DNA of 41,205 nucleotides. Origin: Actinomycetota bacterium (GTDB lineage Bacteria; Actinomycetota; Acidimicrobiia; Acidimicrobiales; Acidimicrobilacustridaceae). Made by a program: the position numbers and the translations under genes. Below are positions 26,336 to 34,758 of this stretch, piece by piece (position 1 is the stretch's first letter; the number at the start of each line of letters is the position of its first letter). Under the pieces are notes generated by a model, which made no database searches, had not been told where the DNA came from, and saw only the letters and a program-made list of their open reading frames with translations. The stretch is taken from the NCBI GenBank assembly GCA_026393455.1, contig JAPLAE010000098.1, positions 1 through 41,205 on the forward strand, read 5' to 3'.

Positions 26336-28972
26336 TTACCTGTGAAGAAGTATTCGAGACAACCTCTGTGATTCTCGTTGACGGAGGGCGAGATTCACCT
26401 CGAGTCGTTCAAGATGCTGGGCAAGAATTTTGTCGCCTTGAGGAACTTCATGAGTCTCAAAAAATGCGAACACCTCTGCAGCGACACTTGGTTTCGACAG
26501 GCCGCGAATTCCCTCAAGAAAGCGAGCGATGGAATTTGATGGAAGTCGCGTTGTGATTGCATCCCACTCTGAACTGACGAAGGACCACGCAATCTCACCA
26601 GCGTCTCGATTCGAGAGCGCACGGCGAAGGAGAAGTGGAGCGTTTTGGCTTCTGACCTCGTCGGTGAGGGACATTCGGACAAGGCGAGCGATGAGGTCGG
26701 ATTGGGGGAAATCAGCGAGCGCTCCGAGGTAACGGAGTTCTTCCTGTGGCGTCGAGGCGGCCTTCATTCGTTTGATGAAGTCATCGAATTCCCCGGAGGA
26801 CCCTGTGGCTGCGACGATATTTACCGATGCTGCGACCAAGGCCGGGTCTGGTTCCAGGGCTTCGATCGTAAGAAGAACGCGTGCTCGTGACTGAACATCG
26901 AGATCGCCGCCGATAGTTCCAAGTGCTTCGAACAACACGCCACGTAACGCGCGGTCTCGGTCAGAGTCATCGGATTTTGGTTCCGCTCCGAGCCGTTCGT
27001 ATGCAGAACCGATGATGCCGCGAACACGCGTGCGAAGTGCTGAGCGGGCATCCCCATCTACAACACGATCAAGCGCGTTGAGGCCCGCAACGATTCGCTG
27101 CCACACGGAGAGATCGGTTTCATCGTTGAATGCTTCCGCCATTTCGAGAAAGTCGTGGGCTTCGAGGTCTCCGGCGAGTACCGAAGCCCAAATGTCATCG
27201 ACCAATCCATAGCGTTCAATCGCAGAGAGCTCGGTTTGGGCGTGGGCGATGAGCGCAGACCGGAGGTCAGGTGCGTACTTGGCCCGATAAAAGCCGGTGC
27301 CTTCGGTGTTGGCCAAAACCCACGTGGCCGGTTCGACGAGTTCGATGTCGATTGAGCGTTGGTCAAGTAAGACCTTTTCGAATGTGATGACGCCGTCGAT
27401 TGCGCTTCGCTGAGAAAAGATCAGCGGAACAATCCATAGAGCGGCGTCATCGTGAGTGGGAATGGTTGATTCGCCGTCGCCTAGATCTCCGGCATAACCA
27501 AAGCGATGTTGCGAGATCCGCAGCGTGCGCCCGTCGTTCACGGTTTCGATGGAAAGAACCGGGTAGCCGCCCTGGAAGATCCATGAATCCATGATTCGGC
27601 GCACAGGTTCACCAGTGGCCGATTCGATCGCATCCCAGAGATCGGTGGTCTCGGTGTTTCCGAACGCATGGTGGCTGAGGTACTGGCGGATACCTGATTG
27701 GAACTGTGCTTCGCCAAGATATTGCTCGAGCATGCGAACGACTGCTGCGCCCTTTTCGTAGGTGAGGATGTCAAACATCCCCTCCGCATCAGCCGGAGAG
27801 ATCACGGGGTATTCGATAGGTCGCGTGCTGGTAAGTGAATCGGTATCGAACGCAGCAGTGCGTGAAAGTCCGAATGTTGTCCAACGATCCCACTGCGGAC
27901 GGAATGCATCAGTTGCATGCATCTCCATGAATGTGGCAAAAGCTTCGTTGAGCCAAATGCCATTCCACCACTTCATGGTGACGAGGTCACCGAACCACAT
28001 GTGAGCGAGTTCGTGATTGATGACGTCAGTCACGTTGAGCAGTTCAGCTTGTGTCGTTGTTGCGGGATCAACAAGGAGGAGGATTTCGCGGAAGGTCACA
28101 CATCCGAGGTTCTCCATGGCTCCGAAGGCAAAGTCTGGAACTGCAACGAGGTCGAGTTTGTCGCCTGGATAGGCGATTCCGTAGTAGTTCGCGAAGTGTC
28201 GGAGGCAAAACTCTCCGACTTCTAATGCGTACGCGGTGAGGTGGCGCTTTCCCTTCGGAAAGATCACGCGCATCGGGATCCCATCGACGTCGACGGGATC
28301 AGTCGCTTCAAGCGGGCCGACAATGAACGCGACGAGGTACGTGGACATCACGATGGTTTCGGCAAACCGCACTATGTGCTTGCCGGGTCGATTGGGTACG
28401 GCTGTTCGAGAGATCTCGCGTGCGTTCGATACAGCAAAGAGTTCTTCATCGACGACGAGAGAGATGGCGAAGGATGCTTTGTGATCGGGTTCGTCCCAGC
28501 ATGGAAAAGCTCGGCGAGCATCGGTCGCTTCAAATTGCGTCGTAGCGATGACCTGTTCGATTCCGTCGGTGTCGGAGAATGTCGAGCGGTAAAAGCCGCG
28601 GAGTTTGTCGTTTAATGCCCCGGTAAATCGGATTCGGAGATGGGCCTCGCCGGCAGAAAGGGCTCGGCTTAGCGTGAAGGTGACTCGTTCCGTCTCAGGA
28701 TCAAGAGCAACCTGAGTGACGGCAATGGTGGGGGCGTCGTCGGCCAGCGAACCTTCGACGACCTCGGCAGCAAGGATGTCGAGATCGAGCGCGTTGCATG
28801 AGATTGTCTCGGTTGATGCAGAAATCAAGAGATCAATCGTCACCTCGCCGGCGAAGGTGGCCGTATCGAGATCGGGCTCCAGAGTCAGGTCATAACGAAC
28901 GGGACGAACTGGGCCAGGAAGTCTGAAAGGGTTGGCATCGTTGGAGAGGTGGGGGAGTTCAGTGTCGGTCAC
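26336..28972 (-). CDS. pepN: M1-family aminopeptidase N
   Basis: FGAMENLGCVTFRE and zinc motif VINHELAHMWFGDLVTMKWWNGIWLNEAFATFME; about 878 aa. Confidence 0.96.
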   Translation of the reverse strand: MTDTELPHLSNDANPFRLPGPVRPVRYDLTLEPDLDTATFAGEVTIDLLISASTETISCNALDLDILAAEVVEGSLADDAPTIAVTQVALDPETERVTFTLSRALSAGEAHLRIRFTGALNDKLRGFYRSTFSDTDGIEQVIATTQFEATDARRAFPCWDEPDHKASFAISLVVDEELFAVSNAREISRTAVPNRPGKHIVRFAETIVMSTYLVAFIVGPLEATDPVDVDGIPMRVIFPKGKRHLTAYALEVGEFCLRHFANYYGIAYPGDKLDLVAVPDFAFGAMENLGCVTFREILLLVDPATTTQAELLNVTDVINHELAHMWFGDLVTMKWWNGIWLNEAFATFMEMHATDAFRPQWDRWTTFGLSRTAAFDTDSLTSTRPIEYPVISPADAEGMFDILTYEKGAAVVRMLEQYLGEAQFQSGIRQYLSHHAFGNTETTDLWDAIESATGEPVRRIMDSWIFQGGYPVLSIETVNDGRTLRISQHRFGYAGDLGDGESTIPTHDDAALWIVPLIFSQRSAIDGVITFEKVLLDQRSIDIELVEPATWVLANTEGTGFYRAKYAPDLRSALIAHAQTELSAIERYGLVDDIWASVLAGDLEAHDFLEMAEAFNDETDLSVWQRIVAGLNALDRVVDGDARSALRTRVRGIIGSAYERLGAEPKSDDSDRDRALRGVLFEALGTIGGDLDVQSRARVLLTIEALEPDPALVAASVNIVAATGSSGEFDDFIKRMKAASTPQEELRYLGALADFPQSDLIARLVRMSLTDEVRSQNAPLLLRRALSNRDAGEIAWSFVSSEWDAITTRLPSNSIARFLEGIRGLSKPSVAAEVFAFFETHEVPQGDKILAQHLERLEVNLALRQRESQRLSRILLHR

Positions 28973-28996
28973 TTCGCCAGCGTAGGGTCGGTCGCC

Positions 28997-30013
28997 ATGA
29001 CTGCGCTTCTTCCTCCCTCAGACCGAGCCCTTGATGTTCTGTGTATTGGCAACGCCATTGTCGATGTACTGGCCACTACCGATGACGCCTTCTTGGAAGA
29101 CCACGGAATGGTGAAGGGCTCCATGCAAATCACCGATCCCGATCGTGCTCGAACCATCTATGCCGCTATGCCTCCAGCGGTCGAAATGTCTGGCGGTTCC
29201 GCTGCGAATACGGCTGCGGGTTTAGCGTCGCTCGGACTCTCTGCCGCTTTTATTGGCAAAGTAGCGGAGGACGAGCTCGGTGAAGTTTTTGCTCACGACA
29301 TCAGAGCCGCCGGCGTCGCCTTCCACGGGTTCGCAGCGTCGGGTGTCGACGCTGCTGCGGGAACTGCTCGCTGCTTGATCTGTGTGACTCCCGATGCCCA
29401 ACGCACGATGAATACCTCACTTGGTGTTGCGGGTCAGCTGACATCCGACGACGTAGATCTCTCTCTGGTCCCGACCGCTCGAGTTGTGTACCTCGAGGGT
29501 TATTTGTGGGATGAACCTGCTGCGAAGAGCGCGCTTCGAAACGTGATGGGTTGGGCAGCGGAGGCAGGAACTCGCGTAGCGTTTTCGCTCTCTGACGGGT
29601 TCTGTGTCGACCGACATCGAGCGGAGTTCCTCGAAATTGTTGAACACCACGTCGATATCTTGTTTGCTAATGAAGATGAGATCTGTTCGCTTTATGAGGT
29701 TTCAGATTTCGACGAAGCAGCTCGGAGAGTCGCCGGGCATTGCGCGATCGCGTGTCTGACACGAGGCGAAGCGGGATCAGTCATTATTTCGTCCTCGGGT
29801 GAGCGCTTTGACATTCCTGTGGTCGCTGCTGACCTCGTCGACACCACCGGCGCTGGAGATCTCTACGCCGCTGGCTTCCTTTCAGGATGGGTTTCCGGTG
29901 CCGATCTTGAAACATCAGGACGTACGGCGTCCATCGTTGCTGCCGAAGCAATCTCACACATGGGTGCGCGGCCACAGATCAATCTCACAGCCTTGGTGAA
30001 GGGTGCGTTATGA
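28997..30013 (+). CDS. PfkB-family carbohydrate/nucleoside kinase (adenosine kinase-like)
   Basis: LDVLCIGNAIVDVLATTDD...VEMSGGSAANTAAGLASLGLSAAFIGKVAEDELGEVF...DLVDTTGAGDLYAAGFLSGWVSG. Confidence 0.95.
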   Translation: MTALLPPSDRALDVLCIGNAIVDVLATTDDAFLEDHGMVKGSMQITDPDRARTIYAAMPPAVEMSGGSAANTAAGLASLGLSAAFIGKVAEDELGEVFAHDIRAAGVAFHGFAASGVDAAAGTARCLICVTPDAQRTMNTSLGVAGQLTSDDVDLSLVPTARVVYLEGYLWDEPAAKSALRNVMGWAAEAGTRVAFSLSDGFCVDRHRAEFLEIVEHHVDILFANEDEICSLYEVSDFDEAARRVAGHCAIACLTRGEAGSVIISSSGERFDIPVVAADLVDTTGAGDLYAAGFLSGWVSGADLETSGRTASIVAAEAISHMGARPQINLTALVKGAL

Positions 30014-30855
30014 GTGACAGCTGTTTCGATGTTGAGGTGACGAACAAGGTCGGCCATATCCGTCTGAATCGTCCCGACCAGCTCAATTCGATGGTGCGCG
30101 AGTTCTGGGTTGAACTTCCCGAAATTGTGCGAAGCCTCGATGCTCGTGGCGATGTTCGTGCAATCGTGGTTTCATCAACCGGCCGTCACTTTTGCGCCGG
30201 CATGGACCTTGGTGTCTTTACTTCTGGTGATACCGCAATCACTCCAGGTGATGCCGACGAAATGGGACGGGTTCGAGCCCGACTTCGCCAGACCGCGCTC
30301 ATGTTGCAAGAAAGTTTTACGGCATTCGAAAAAGCGCGTATGCCCGTTCTGGCAGCGATTCAAGGTGGGTGCATTGGTGGGGCGGTAGACATGGTCACTG
30401 CCGCAGATATGCGGTACGCGTCCGCCGATGCCTTCTTTGTGATCCAGGAGATCAATATTGGGATGACCGCCGATGTGGGCACATTGCAACGTCTCCCGAA
30501 GATCATCCCTGACGGTGTCGCACGTGAACTTGCTTACACAGGTCGTCGAATGTCAGCGCAACGCGCACTCGAGGTTGGGCTCGTGAATCAGGTATTCCCC
30601 ACTCACGAGGAACTCGTCGCTGGTGTGCTTGAGATCGCCAGCGAAATCGCTTCAAAGAGTCCGCTTGCGGTCTGGGGAACCAAAGAGATGTTGCTGTACT
30701 CGCGCGACCACAGTGTTGCCGACGGCCTTAATCACATTGCTACTTGGCAAACAGGAATGTTTCAGCCATCGGACATGGTTGAGTCATTTGCGGCGAAAGC
30801 AGAAGGCCGCGAGACGAATTTCCCCGACCTGCTGCCTGTGCCGAAAGAGTTCTAA
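30010..30855 (+). CDS. Enoyl-CoA hydratase/isomerase (crotonase)
   Basis: HIRLNRPDQLNSMVREFWVELPEIV...SSTGRHFCAGMDLGVF...AAIQGGCIGGAVDMVTAADMRYASADAFFVIQEINIGMTADVGTLQRLP; ATGA overlap with the upstream gene. Confidence 0.95.
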   Translation: MSDSCFDVEVTNKVGHIRLNRPDQLNSMVREFWVELPEIVRSLDARGDVRAIVVSSTGRHFCAGMDLGVFTSGDTAITPGDADEMGRVRARLRQTALMLQESFTAFEKARMPVLAAIQGGCIGGAVDMVTAADMRYASADAFFVIQEINIGMTADVGTLQRLPKIIPDGVARELAYTGRRMSAQRALEVGLVNQVFPTHEELVAGVLEIASEIASKSPLAVWGTKEMLLYSRDHSVADGLNHIATWQTGMFQPSDMVESFAAKAEGRETNFPDLLPVPKEF

Positions 30856-30867
30856 TTCAGCGGTTGG

Positions 30868-31390
30868 CTAGTCGTGCTGTTCGATCGCGGGAAGAAAATC
30901 CCACGCGAGGTCTCCAACCTTCACGAGGATCGACGAGATCCAACCGCCCATGGCTCCGAGGTTGCCATCAAGTCGAGCTCCATCCGCCAGCGTTTCTTCG
31001 TCGACTTCGTAACTTCCTTCGTAGCTCACTTCGATTGCGTACTCGGGGTCATCGAAGCGCAGCGATGAGTGCTGCGGGGTCAGGCGCTGATGACAACCGT
31101 TGAACACGCAGAACGAGTTCAATGTCGATACGTGGCGCTTCGTCAAAGGATTCACCGATGTACCACGAGCGGTAAGCGGTCTGTGCCCATGTTGGCCATG
31201 TGAGGGTGAGGTCGGCCTGAACCCGGGGCGGTATTCCTTCTCCCGGAAGTCCATAAGTGGTCTCCCAAGTCATGTCGCCTAGGAGCATGTCCATGTTGAA
31301 TCGCTCTTCGAACGCCTGTCGCTCAAGCATTGCGCCTTCGAACGCGTCGCGAAGGGCGCCGATGGCATCAGTAAACACATGGTCGAGCAC
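30868..31390 (-). pseudogene. Hypothetical protein gene split by a probable 1-nt frameshift
   Basis: Frame A (31390-31049): VLDHVFTDAIGALRDAFEGAMLERQAFEERFNMDMLLGDMTWETTYGLPGEG...APRIDIELVLRVQRLSSAPDP...; frame B continues ...SSLRFDDPEYAIEVSYEGSYEVDEETLADGARLDGNLGAMGGWISSILVKVGDLAWDFLPAIEQHD. A TAGGGT lies 6 nt upstream of the GTG start. Confidence 0.65.
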
Positions 31391-31568
31391 GGTTTGACCC
31401 TATCGGCCTTGTTGGTGTCGGGCCGAGTCTGCGGCGATGATAGTGATGTGGTCTGTCCCGAAATTGAATGGTCTCTGCGATAGTTTCAGCGCAGGTCATT
31501 CCTTGGAGATAGACCTACAACCGACGTTCGGTCCCTCCTAATTCTCCAGCCAACCGGGAAGCCCCTCC

Positions 31569-33005
31569 ATGCTTTTCCCTACCGTCGATTTTGCGGTCTT
31601 CTTCTTGGTGGTTTTCACCGGGAGTTGGCTGCTGCGACCGCACAAGATCGCATGGCGCTGGTTCATCCTTGCTTCAAGTTGCGTGTTCTATGGGTGGTGG
31701 GACTGGAACTACTTGATGCTCCTGTTTCTGAGCATTGGGATCAACTGGTTCTTGGGTCTGGCTGTTTTTCGGTCGCTCACCCCTGAAGGGGAGCGCACGA
31801 ATACAAGCAGGTGGCTCGTTCGAATCGCTGTCGTCGTCAATCTTGGGATTCTTGGCTATTTCAAGTACTTCGATTTCTTCGTGTCGACAATCGCCGACAA
31901 GATGCGCTCGATTGGTATTTCGGTTGATGCTCCCGTTCTGAACATCATTCTCCCGATTGGTATTTCGTTCTTTACCTTCCAAGCCATCAGTTATGTGATT
32001 GATATCGGGCGAGGACAATGGCGTAAACCGCTCACGATTCTTGATTTCGCTGTCTATCTGTCTTTTTTCGCTCATCTCGTGGCTGGCCCGATTGTTCGAG
32101 CAAGCGAGTTCGCGCCGCAACTCGATGAAGTACCCGATCCTCGATACGTGCGATCCGCCGAAGCATTCATGCTCATCTTCCGCGGCATGTTCAAGAAGGT
32201 TGTGATTTCCAGTTTTCTCGCGACACAGATTGTGGATCCGGTTTTTGCCAACCCCAATGCTTACGGACCGCTGGCAGTGCTGTGGGCGGTTTACGCCTAT
32301 GCCATCCAGATCTACGCGGACTTCAGTGGCTACACCGACATCGCAATCGGTGTGGCGTTACTCCTCGGTATTCGATTCCCGCAGAACTTTGATTCGCCCT
32401 ATATCGCTCTGTCATTGCAGGACTTCTGGAGTCGATGGCACATGACCTTGTCGCGGTGGCTGCGCGACTATCTCTACATACCGCTTGGCGGAAATCGTGG
32501 CTCGAAAGCCATGACCTACCGGAACTTGTTCCTCGTCATGATTATCGGTGGACTTTGGCATGGGGCGAACTGGACGTTCGTCGTCTGGGGTGCAATTCAC
32601 GGCTCCTATCTCGTGGCCGAACGAATTGTGAAGGCCAAGTGGAAGGGCCACGAATTAGGACTTCCTCCGTTGTTGGTGAAAGCGATGCAATGGTTCTTAG
32701 TCTTCAATGTCGTCTGTCTGGCGTGGGTGTTCTTTCGGGCAACGTCGGTTGATGAGGCCTTTACGTTGCTTGGGCGACTCTTTGCCTCCGCCGGTTCGAA
32801 CGCTGGAGTGAGTCTTCTCCTAATCTTCGTGATTGTCGCAAGTGTCGCTTCGCAGTTTGTTCCTCAACGATTCCCCCAGAAAGCCGAAGTCTGGTTTGCG
32901 ACCTGGGCGCCTGCCTTGCAACTCGCAGCTCTTGCCGGTGGACTTGTCCTTGTTGATGCGCTTGGTCCCGAGGGAATTGCGCCATTTATTTACTTCCAGT
33001 TCTGA
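31569..33005 (+). CDS. MBOAT-family membrane O-acyltransferase (AlgI-like)
   Basis: MLFPTVDFAVFFLVVFTGSWLLRPHKIAWRWFILASSCVFYGWWDWNYLMLLFLSIGINWFLG...FFTFQAISYVIDI...DFWSRWHMTLSRWLRDYLYIPLGGNRGSKAMTYRNLFLVMIIGGLWHGANWTFVVWGAIHG. Confidence 0.96.
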   Translation: MLFPTVDFAVFFLVVFTGSWLLRPHKIAWRWFILASSCVFYGWWDWNYLMLLFLSIGINWFLGLAVFRSLTPEGERTNTSRWLVRIAVVVNLGILGYFKYFDFFVSTIADKMRSIGISVDAPVLNIILPIGISFFTFQAISYVIDIGRGQWRKPLTILDFAVYLSFFAHLVAGPIVRASEFAPQLDEVPDPRYVRSAEAFMLIFRGMFKKVVISSFLATQIVDPVFANPNAYGPLAVLWAVYAYAIQIYADFSGYTDIAIGVALLLGIRFPQNFDSPYIALSLQDFWSRWHMTLSRWLRDYLYIPLGGNRGSKAMTYRNLFLVMIIGGLWHGANWTFVVWGAIHGSYLVAERIVKAKWKGHELGLPPLLVKAMQWFLVFNVVCLAWVFFRATSVDEAFTLLGRLFASAGSNAGVSLLLIFVIVASVASQFVPQRFPQKAEVWFATWAPALQLAALAGGLVLVDALGPEGIAPFIYFQF

Positions 33006-33018
33006 TGAGAAACCTCCT

Positions 33019-34179
33019 ATGACATCACCAGGGCGCAACCCGATGAAAGGCAATTCCGGCATTCCGTCCGGTGGTCGATCACCGTTCAATTGGCGGAGTC
33101 TCTTCGAGCCATTCCGGCCGCGCCGCGAGGGGACGATGCCTGCAGGGCTGATCATTGTCGTGATCGTGCTTGCGCTCTGTGTCGCCGGGCTTTTTGATGC
33201 CGATTCAACGCTTCGCAAAAGCAATGCAAAAGGTGATGGCTGGCGAAATGAGATTGCGAAGACGGTCGCCTCGGTGACCGACACGCTGCATATCAATTTT
33301 TTCCGCAATTCAATCGATGATGCGCTCGGCAAGAACCAAGGCACGAAGATTGATGTCGAGGAACTTCTCCGCCGGCAAGTCGAAGCAGAAAATGCTGCAT
33401 CAGCTGAGGCCGCAAAGAAGGTGCCAGTACTTCCAGCGCCGACCCCAGCGACTCCCATGAAGATTTGGGTCGGCGGTGACTCCATCACTCAGACGTTTGG
33501 TATCTCGTTCCAGCGCATTACGCAGTCCACCGGAATCTTCACCCCAACACTCGATTACCACGTCTCCACAGGCTTGTCTCGTCCCGATTATTACAACTGG
33601 CCCGAACACCTCGTGAAAGACGTGCTCCCTGCCAATCCATCGATTCTTGTGATCATGTTTGGCGCAAACGACGGTCAGAACATGATCGGTGCCGACGGCA
33701 AGGTGTTGGTGCGCGCGTCAGAACCTTGGATGGCCGAATATCGTCGTCGAGTTGCCGCAACGATGGACCTTCTGAAGTCGCCCGATAATCAACGCATAAC
33801 GATTTGGTGTGGACCGCCCCCGATGGGTCCTGGCACGAAGACCCGCGGCATGGACTTGATGAGTTACATCTATTGGAGCGAGGCGCAAAGCCGACCATGG
33901 ATCCAGTACTTCGATACGTGGCCATTTTTCTCAGATTCAAGTCTTGCCTTCTCGGCGAACCTGCCGAACGCTGATGGCGTCGTTCGCAGCATGCGTCAGA
34001 AGGACAATGTCCATTTCTCGACCGCGGGCGGAGATCGTCTTTCATGGGCTGTCATTGATCGCATCGGCAAACTTGTCAATCTCAAGGCTGGCAATGTCAC
34101 TCCGCCGGCTGCGCAAGCTCCACCGGCGAGTCTCGTTGAACGCACCGAAACCCCCCCGAGTATGCCGGGAGCCGAATAG
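33019..34179 (+). CDS. Membrane-anchored SGNH/GDSL-type hydrolase (DUF459-like), partner of MBOAT
   Basis: Single TM near N-terminus (GLIIVVIVLALCVAGLF); KIWVGGDSITQTFGISFQRI..., ILVIMFGANDGQNM, late KDNVHFSTAGGDRLSW (D/H block). Confidence 0.88.
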   Translation: MTSPGRNPMKGNSGIPSGGRSPFNWRSLFEPFRPRREGTMPAGLIIVVIVLALCVAGLFDADSTLRKSNAKGDGWRNEIAKTVASVTDTLHINFFRNSIDDALGKNQGTKIDVEELLRRQVEAENAASAEAAKKVPVLPAPTPATPMKIWVGGDSITQTFGISFQRITQSTGIFTPTLDYHVSTGLSRPDYYNWPEHLVKDVLPANPSILVIMFGANDGQNMIGADGKVLVRASEPWMAEYRRRVAATMDLLKSPDNQRITIWCGPPPMGPGTKTRGMDLMSYIYWSEAQSRPWIQYFDTWPFFSDSSLAFSANLPNADGVVRSMRQKDNVHFSTAGGDRLSWAVIDRIGKLVNLKAGNVTPPAAQAPPASLVERTETPPSMPGAE

Positions 34180-34191
34180 CTGCAGTTCGAT

Positions 34192-34542
34192 TTAGGGATG
34201 TGAGGCAGTCACGGTGGTGAGAATGCCACCGCGGACTTTCCAAATGGTTTCCACGGTCATCCGCCGCGGAGACAATGCCTGCACGAGATCATCAAGAATG
34301 GTGTTGGTAACGGCTTCGTGAAACGCGCCTTCGTCACGGAACGACCACACGTACATCTTGAGGCTCTTTAATTCGACGAGTAACTCATTTGGTACGTACG
34401 TGATGCGAACGGTCGCGAAATCCGGCTGACCCGTCACAGGGCAGAGGCATGTGAGCTCATCGGTTTCGCAGAGGATCTCGTAGTCACGACCCTTCTCAGG
34501 GTTCGGGACAGTAATGAGCTCCTTCGAGGGCTGGCTGAACAC
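34192..34542 (-). CDS. queF: NADPH-dependent 7-cyano-7-deazaguanine reductase (preQ1 synthase)
   Basis: [70 protein letters not shown]. Confidence 0.95.
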   Translation of the reverse strand: MFSQPSKELITVPNPEKGRDYEILCETDELTCLCPVTGQPDFATVRITYVPNELLVELKSLKMYVWSFRDEGAFHEAVTNTILDDLVQALSPRRMTVETIWKVRGGILTTVTASHP

Positions 34543-34563
34543 GGTCGTGAACGACGTGCAGAA

Positions 34564-34650
34564 TCAGCCGCGACCGGCGTTGGGCTTCGTGCCGTGATTC
34601 GCCGGTTTGCGACGGGCGTTCGTCTTGCGCTTCGAGGTTTTCTTCGACAT
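34564..34650 (-). CDS. Probable small ribosomal protein bL37 (28 aa); absent from the supplied ORF track
   Basis: Minus-strand ATG..TGA gives MSKKTSKRKTNARRKPANHGTKPNAGRG; strongly basic with C-terminal ANHGxxPNA-like motif. Confidence 0.72.
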   Translation of the reverse strand: MSKKTSKRKTNARRKPANHGTKPNAGRG

Positions 34651-34659
34651 AAGACCGAA

Positions 34660-34665
34660 ATCTTA
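34660..34665 (-). promoter_or_regulatory. Candidate -10 (TAAGAT) 9 nt upstream of bL37 candidate
   Basis: Minus strand TAAGAT-ttcggtctt-ATG. Confidence 0.5.
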
Positions 34666-34758
34666 GGCCGGAGGTGGCGAGATGGGCCAACTGAGAGCGT
34701 TCGCTTGGGTTTCGGTCATGTCATCGGCCGCCGACGGCACTACTAGCCTGCCACTCCC

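Noticed and set aside
31049-31140. Programmed +1 ribosomal frameshift signal
   Set aside because: No recognised slippery/stop context (such as prfB-like CTT TGA with an internal Shine-Dalgarno); simple indel or sequencing error is more economical, kept only as an alternative.
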